Positions 61,125 through 64,000 of a stretch of DNA of 64,000 nt are shown here, one piece after another (the stretch's first letter is position 1; the number at the start of each line of letters is the position of its first letter). Below the pieces are notes generated by a model, which was not told where the DNA came from, did no database searches, and saw only the letters and a program-made list of their open reading frames with translations. Source of the DNA: Hofstenia miamia (taxonomy: Eukaryota > Xenacoelomorpha > Acoela); NCBI GenBank assembly GCA_004352715.1, contig SCFE01000098.1:699491-763490 (forward strand), read 5' to 3'. The position numbers and the translations under genes were made by a program.

Positions 61125-61882
61125 TAAGGTAGCGAATGGGTTTGTGGGTCACATTTTTCCGATAGTAGGGTGATCTTTTTAAGAAAGGCGAATACGGGGG
61201 TTGGGTTGCTTACATTGAAATATTTTCTGCCCACAAAGAAAATTTAAATTTCTCAGAAAACCAAGTCCTTTGATGTAGTGTATCAGGAAGTGCTTGAGCA
61301 AAATTTAAAATCGCTTGTAGGCCGCACTAATGGTGTACGCATTTAACTCACGCGATCCCCGCCCTGTGGTATTTTGCACACAAAGTGAGTGTATTTCATA
61401 TTTTATTGGCATTTAGTACATCAGATGAGGAAGACACACCTGGTAGGAATTGGCTTGAGACTTCTGCACTGCATAGCTGGATTTAATCAGCTTTTAGGAA
61501 CTTCTAATTGGGTTGGGTGGGGTCGGATTGGTTACGGTTTTTGTGCAAGCTGACTAGGCAGTGTCAAAAATATATGACTATTTTGCAGCACTGATTTGAG
61601 CTATTTTTTTCAAGCTTTATGAATAACATATTTAGTTCTCCACTTCTAGCCACGGTACAAATCAATGATATCCATGCTGCCAACTGGTGTGCGAAATGCA
61701 CTGCGCGTTTTAGACTTACGAGCGACCTAGTTCAACATATGCGCACATTCCATAAATCCTCAGCAGAAATTGCTGCAGCAAGCAAGCCAATCAGATTGCA
61801 GTATAAACTGAAATGTGGTGTGTGTAATCAATCATTTCGGGAAAGACATCATCTTACAAGACACATGACGTCGCATAGCTGA
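58130..61882 (+). CDS. C2H2 zinc-finger gene, last six exons including two micro-exons
   Basis: Proposed exons: 58130-58251 (reads VSSISLENGRLKGDGKIFKK.., donor GAA|GTAAGA), 58330-58360 (31 nt, LNVVMEHQLS, donor GTAAGT), 60012 to at least 60151 (NENLQKCPYCFHMFPKTDIQ.., cut by N), 60568-60670 (DIDGQVHEHVNMCFEDFRSL.., donor GTTTGT), 61417-61442 (26 nt, TSDEEDTP) and 61650-61882. The last exon holds two regular fingers (CAKC..HMRTFH, CGVC..HMTSH) and stops TGA. All three testable split codons join in frame (A+CA, AG+T, G+CC). CPYC..HLLIEYH is an atypical finger; VHEHVNMC could be half of a C2HC finger. Likely a nuclear zinc-finger protein; family not recognised. Upstream exons are not seen, and the 59.2-60.5 kb part is disturbed by an assembly duplication, so exon order there is tentative. 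Confidence 0.6.
59560..59586. repeat. (TA)n tract after N join
   Basis: A TA run of about 26 bp between the N at 59559 and the hairpin motif copy 3. Confidence 0.85.
59596..59620 (-). repeat. CTGACGATG-hairpin-CGAAAC motif, copy 3
   Basis: The minus strand reads CTGACGA, T, GATT TATA AATC, GAAAC: heptamer, palindromic stem-loop, GAAAC. It lies about 10 bp from a (TA)n tract. Same architecture as copies 2 and 4. Confidence 0.5.
59788..59818. repeat. (TA)n tract
   Basis: A TA run of about 30 bp, about 28 bp from hairpin motif copy 4. Confidence 0.9.
59846..59873 (-). repeat. CTGAAGATA-hairpin-CGAAAC motif, copy 4
   Basis: The minus strand reads CTGAAGA, then TAATCA..TGAT, then CGAAACGTGTC. 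The heptamer varies only at the position that is free in CTGANGA. Again it is followed by a (TA)n tract, as in copy 3. Confidence 0.5.
61074..61122. repeat. (TA)n microsatellite
   Basis: A TA/AT run of about 49 bp with one AA interruption, inside an intron of the zinc-finger gene. Confidence 0.9.
61650..61882 (+). CDS. Terminal exon with two C2H2 fingers
   Basis: The most secure exon of the gene above. Acceptor TTCTCCACTTCTAG; reads TVQINDIHAANWCAKCTARF.. to QSFRERHHLTRHMTSHS. Both fingers have the canonical 12-residue spacing. Confidence 0.8.
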
Positions 61883-61943
61883 CTCACTGTTTTAAATGAA
61901 TGCATTAATATGTTATATTGATTTAAAAAGTTTATATTAAATG

Positions 61944-61949
61944 AATAAA
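61944..61949 (+). terminator. Polyadenylation signal AATAAA
   Basis: AATAAA about 62 bp after the stop of the zinc-finger gene, consistent with a short 3' UTR. Confidence 0.5.
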
Positions 61950-63368
61950 TGTTAGGAATAGGCAAATTTCTTCTTGAAACCGTTACTGTACCACATGGAA
62001 TGGTTCATTTTGTAAATTATGATATGAACTGATTAAGTAACCATCGAAATAGTCTAACAAATCTGTTATTTTCATTGTATATTTGCATACAACTGAGAAT
62101 TTTGATGTCTTATAGCTATCTATATTTCATACAGACGGAGAAGTAGTCACATCAAGCCTAGAAATGAATCAAATTTTCTCTTGACTCCACCCGACTTGGG
62201 CCAAATAGTTTCTGACCCGACCCGGGTTATTAAAAAAGAAAAAAGGTCTTTTTCTTAATAAAAACTAGATTTTGAATCTCCATAGACATCTATTATATTT
62301 TATATTTAATATAATTTAGCAAATCCTATGAAATAAGGTTAACGTACGATCTGATCATTTAAACTAATATACATGCCTTTAATTTCGATGAATGCACATC
62401 CTGAATCTTGGCGCGACCAACCGAGAAGGTTTGTTGACCCGACTAGGCTAATTTTTGGATAAATGTTGACCCGAGCAATGGATTCGTCCGCTTCCTTATC
62501 TGAGTAACATGGGCTATTCAAGAACATAAAAATGCATTCTGGAGATTAGTGGTAAAAAGGCACATGTCCTTTTTGTGATTTTTTAGTTTTTTACATCTAT
62601 GTCACTTTACACAAGAATATCAAGTTTGTACGATTCGAATTTTTAATTTGCCAATGTCCACCGAACTCTCACTTATCTTAGTATTAAAAATGCGCATGTT
62701 CAATACACTGAAATATCTATGGCCATACTTTCAAATGATTATCCTACTCATGTCAATTTAAATTGTAGCAGTTTGTGTTATTGCAATGTTTTTCATGAAT
62801 TTTGAAAGTAGGTTGAAATCTTATTTTGCCATTTACGGAAAACTCGAATTTTGGACACAGGCATTTTTAGCACTACTGTCCAGAATTATACTAGTATATA
62901 GCATGTCTTGCATTAAATTCTAACTGAGAACAAAATGAAGTCCATTTCTTGTCTATATTTTGTATTACACTCAAGAACGCGGTTGGATGATTGAATATAA
63001 TACATGAAATAAGTCTAAAAAAACCGTTTCTAAATCTGATGTTCATACAATTAAAAAGTAAAACAAATGACATTCTTTTGTGATTGTATTAAGCCAGGTG
63101 ATCCTAATCATAATAATGTGAGGACATCCATTATCACAGACTTTGTAGTATGAGCCAAAATGTTTTTGACAATAATAAAAAATAGTGAATATTAAAATAC
63201 TTGAAGAAATGCTATACGAAGTTTTTTTATTTTATTGATTTCTTAATGAAAATATATTGTTTTTAGGGAACTAATTAACATGTTATTTATTTAAAAAAAA
63301 AACCGACCCGGAATGTTCTTCCCAAGTGAATTGCGGCAACATATTAATTTTTATACAGTTTTTTGCAT

Positions 63369-63406
<38 letters not shown>

Positions 63407-63820
63407 TATATATATTAATATTTAAGCAGAATAATGTCAAAAGCTTACGAAACACACGCACATAATTACTACAAAGCATGATGCATCAGGAATATCCAGG
63501 ATACGGATAAATACTGGTATTATTTCATTGATCATTGTAAACTTTTTCAAGATAAAAATTTCAAAATTTATGAAGAATGCACAACTTGCACGAATTTTGA
63601 TTTTGTATTTTGCTACCATAAAATTGGTCATTAAATTTAATTATTCGTGGGAAATTGTTCCACTATGTTATTTTCTACATGCTTATGCAGGTAATTTCTT
63701 AAGATTTTGTTTGCAAATTTTCACAACAAATAGTTTCAAAAGAAAAGGCTAATCTGCATTTCTATAGATTAAGCTTAGAATCCCAATATTGCCATTTGTG
63801 TTTATATATATATATATAAT
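61950..63820. other. No gene recognised
   Basis: AT-rich DNA. Short GACCCGAC-type motifs recur at about 62214, 62437, 62470 and 63303 but form no clear element. A (TA)n tract lies at 63371-63412. ORFs here are short and without motifs. Confidence 0.4.
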
Positions 63821-63997
63821 GGAAGTGTTGTTTGGTATCACAGCAGACGTGATTATATTGAAGATTTTCAAAAACGTTATTCGAAAAGGATTTTAAAAAT
63901 TTCCGACTATAAGAAGAGATTAATTGAACTAAATTTATTGCCTCTTTCAATTCAAATTCAATTAATTAAATCCAAGATTTTTAATGATAAGATCTAA
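63821..63997 (+). mobile_element. LINE RT thumb-domain fragment at the window edge
   Basis: A 58-codon frame reads GSVVWYHSRRDYIEDFQKRY, then SKRILKISDYKKRLIELNLL, then PLSIQIQLIKSKIF and TAA. The pattern W......IE..Q.R..KRI......Y..RL..L.L..L is the post-catalytic region of LINE reverse transcriptases. A TA tract precedes it. Confidence 0.7.
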
Positions 63998-64000
63998 AAA

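Noticed and set aside
62190-63315. GACCCGAC repeats as a transposon or satellite
   Set aside because: Copies are few, unevenly spaced and without inverted ends.

Overview
The window is nuclear DNA of an AT-rich, intron-bearing invertebrate animal. It has GT-AG introns with TTTTAG-type acceptors, many (TA)n tracts, and a dense mix of DNA transposons (piggyBac, hAT, Tc1/mariner and their short non-autonomous relatives), non-LTR retrotransposons and Penelope-like elements. The species cannot be fixed from sequence alone; an AT-rich marine invertebrate such as a tunicate or cnidarian is compatible. Several single-N joins and two N blocks (27003-28002, exactly 1000 N; 44252-44431) show a draft assembly. 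Next to single-N joins, short stretches are repeated verbatim or almost so (around 7.5 kb, 24 kb and 60 kb), which looks like unmerged contig overlaps or alleles.

Host genes. (1) On the plus strand, 36819-47939, a complete six-exon gene for the histone H4 transcription factor HINFP (519 codons, all five introns phase 0) can be rebuilt. (2) On the minus strand, 12811-13838 is the terminal exon of a C2H2 zinc-finger protein with an unusual N-terminal alpha/beta module. (3) On the plus strand, about 58130-61882 holds the last six exons of a second C2H2 gene; two are micro-exons of 31 and 26 nt, and every testable junction keeps frame. (4) A likely small gene lies on the minus strand at 48350-49823, tail to tail with HINFP. 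A few other single exons are weak candidates.

Mobile DNA. 1-2470 is a decayed endonuclease/RT LINE. 6.2-8.1 kb holds unknown repeat DNA scrambled by assembly duplication. 8.2-10.3 kb has two Penelope-like fragments with GIY-YIG domains and a hAT-type MITE. 15.4-16.0 kb is an inverted-repeat element. 17031-18625 is a broken Tc1/mariner copy. The main structure is 21604-32929, a nested composite: a small TA-flanked element with 27-bp terminal repeats was hit by two different piggyBac transposons (21659-26372 and 26406-30399, both with TTAA duplications and 13-bp TIRs) and by a hAT transposon (30763-32689, 8-bp duplication). The first piggyBac was itself hit by a LINE. The second piggyBac carries a ~180-bp tandem array whose units repeat its own terminal hairpin. 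34005-35335 is another Tc1 copy. HINFP introns contain a Tc1 relic, a hAT relic, a 60-bp palindrome and several MITEs, one with a perfect 8-bp duplication. Downstream, 49-57 kb has more MITEs (hAT and piggyBac types) and LINE/Tc1 fragments, and the window ends inside a LINE fragment.

No CRISPR, operon, tRNA or rRNA was seen. The host genes look like independent transcription units rather than a cooperating cluster; three of the four encode or probably encode zinc-finger DNA-binding proteins.
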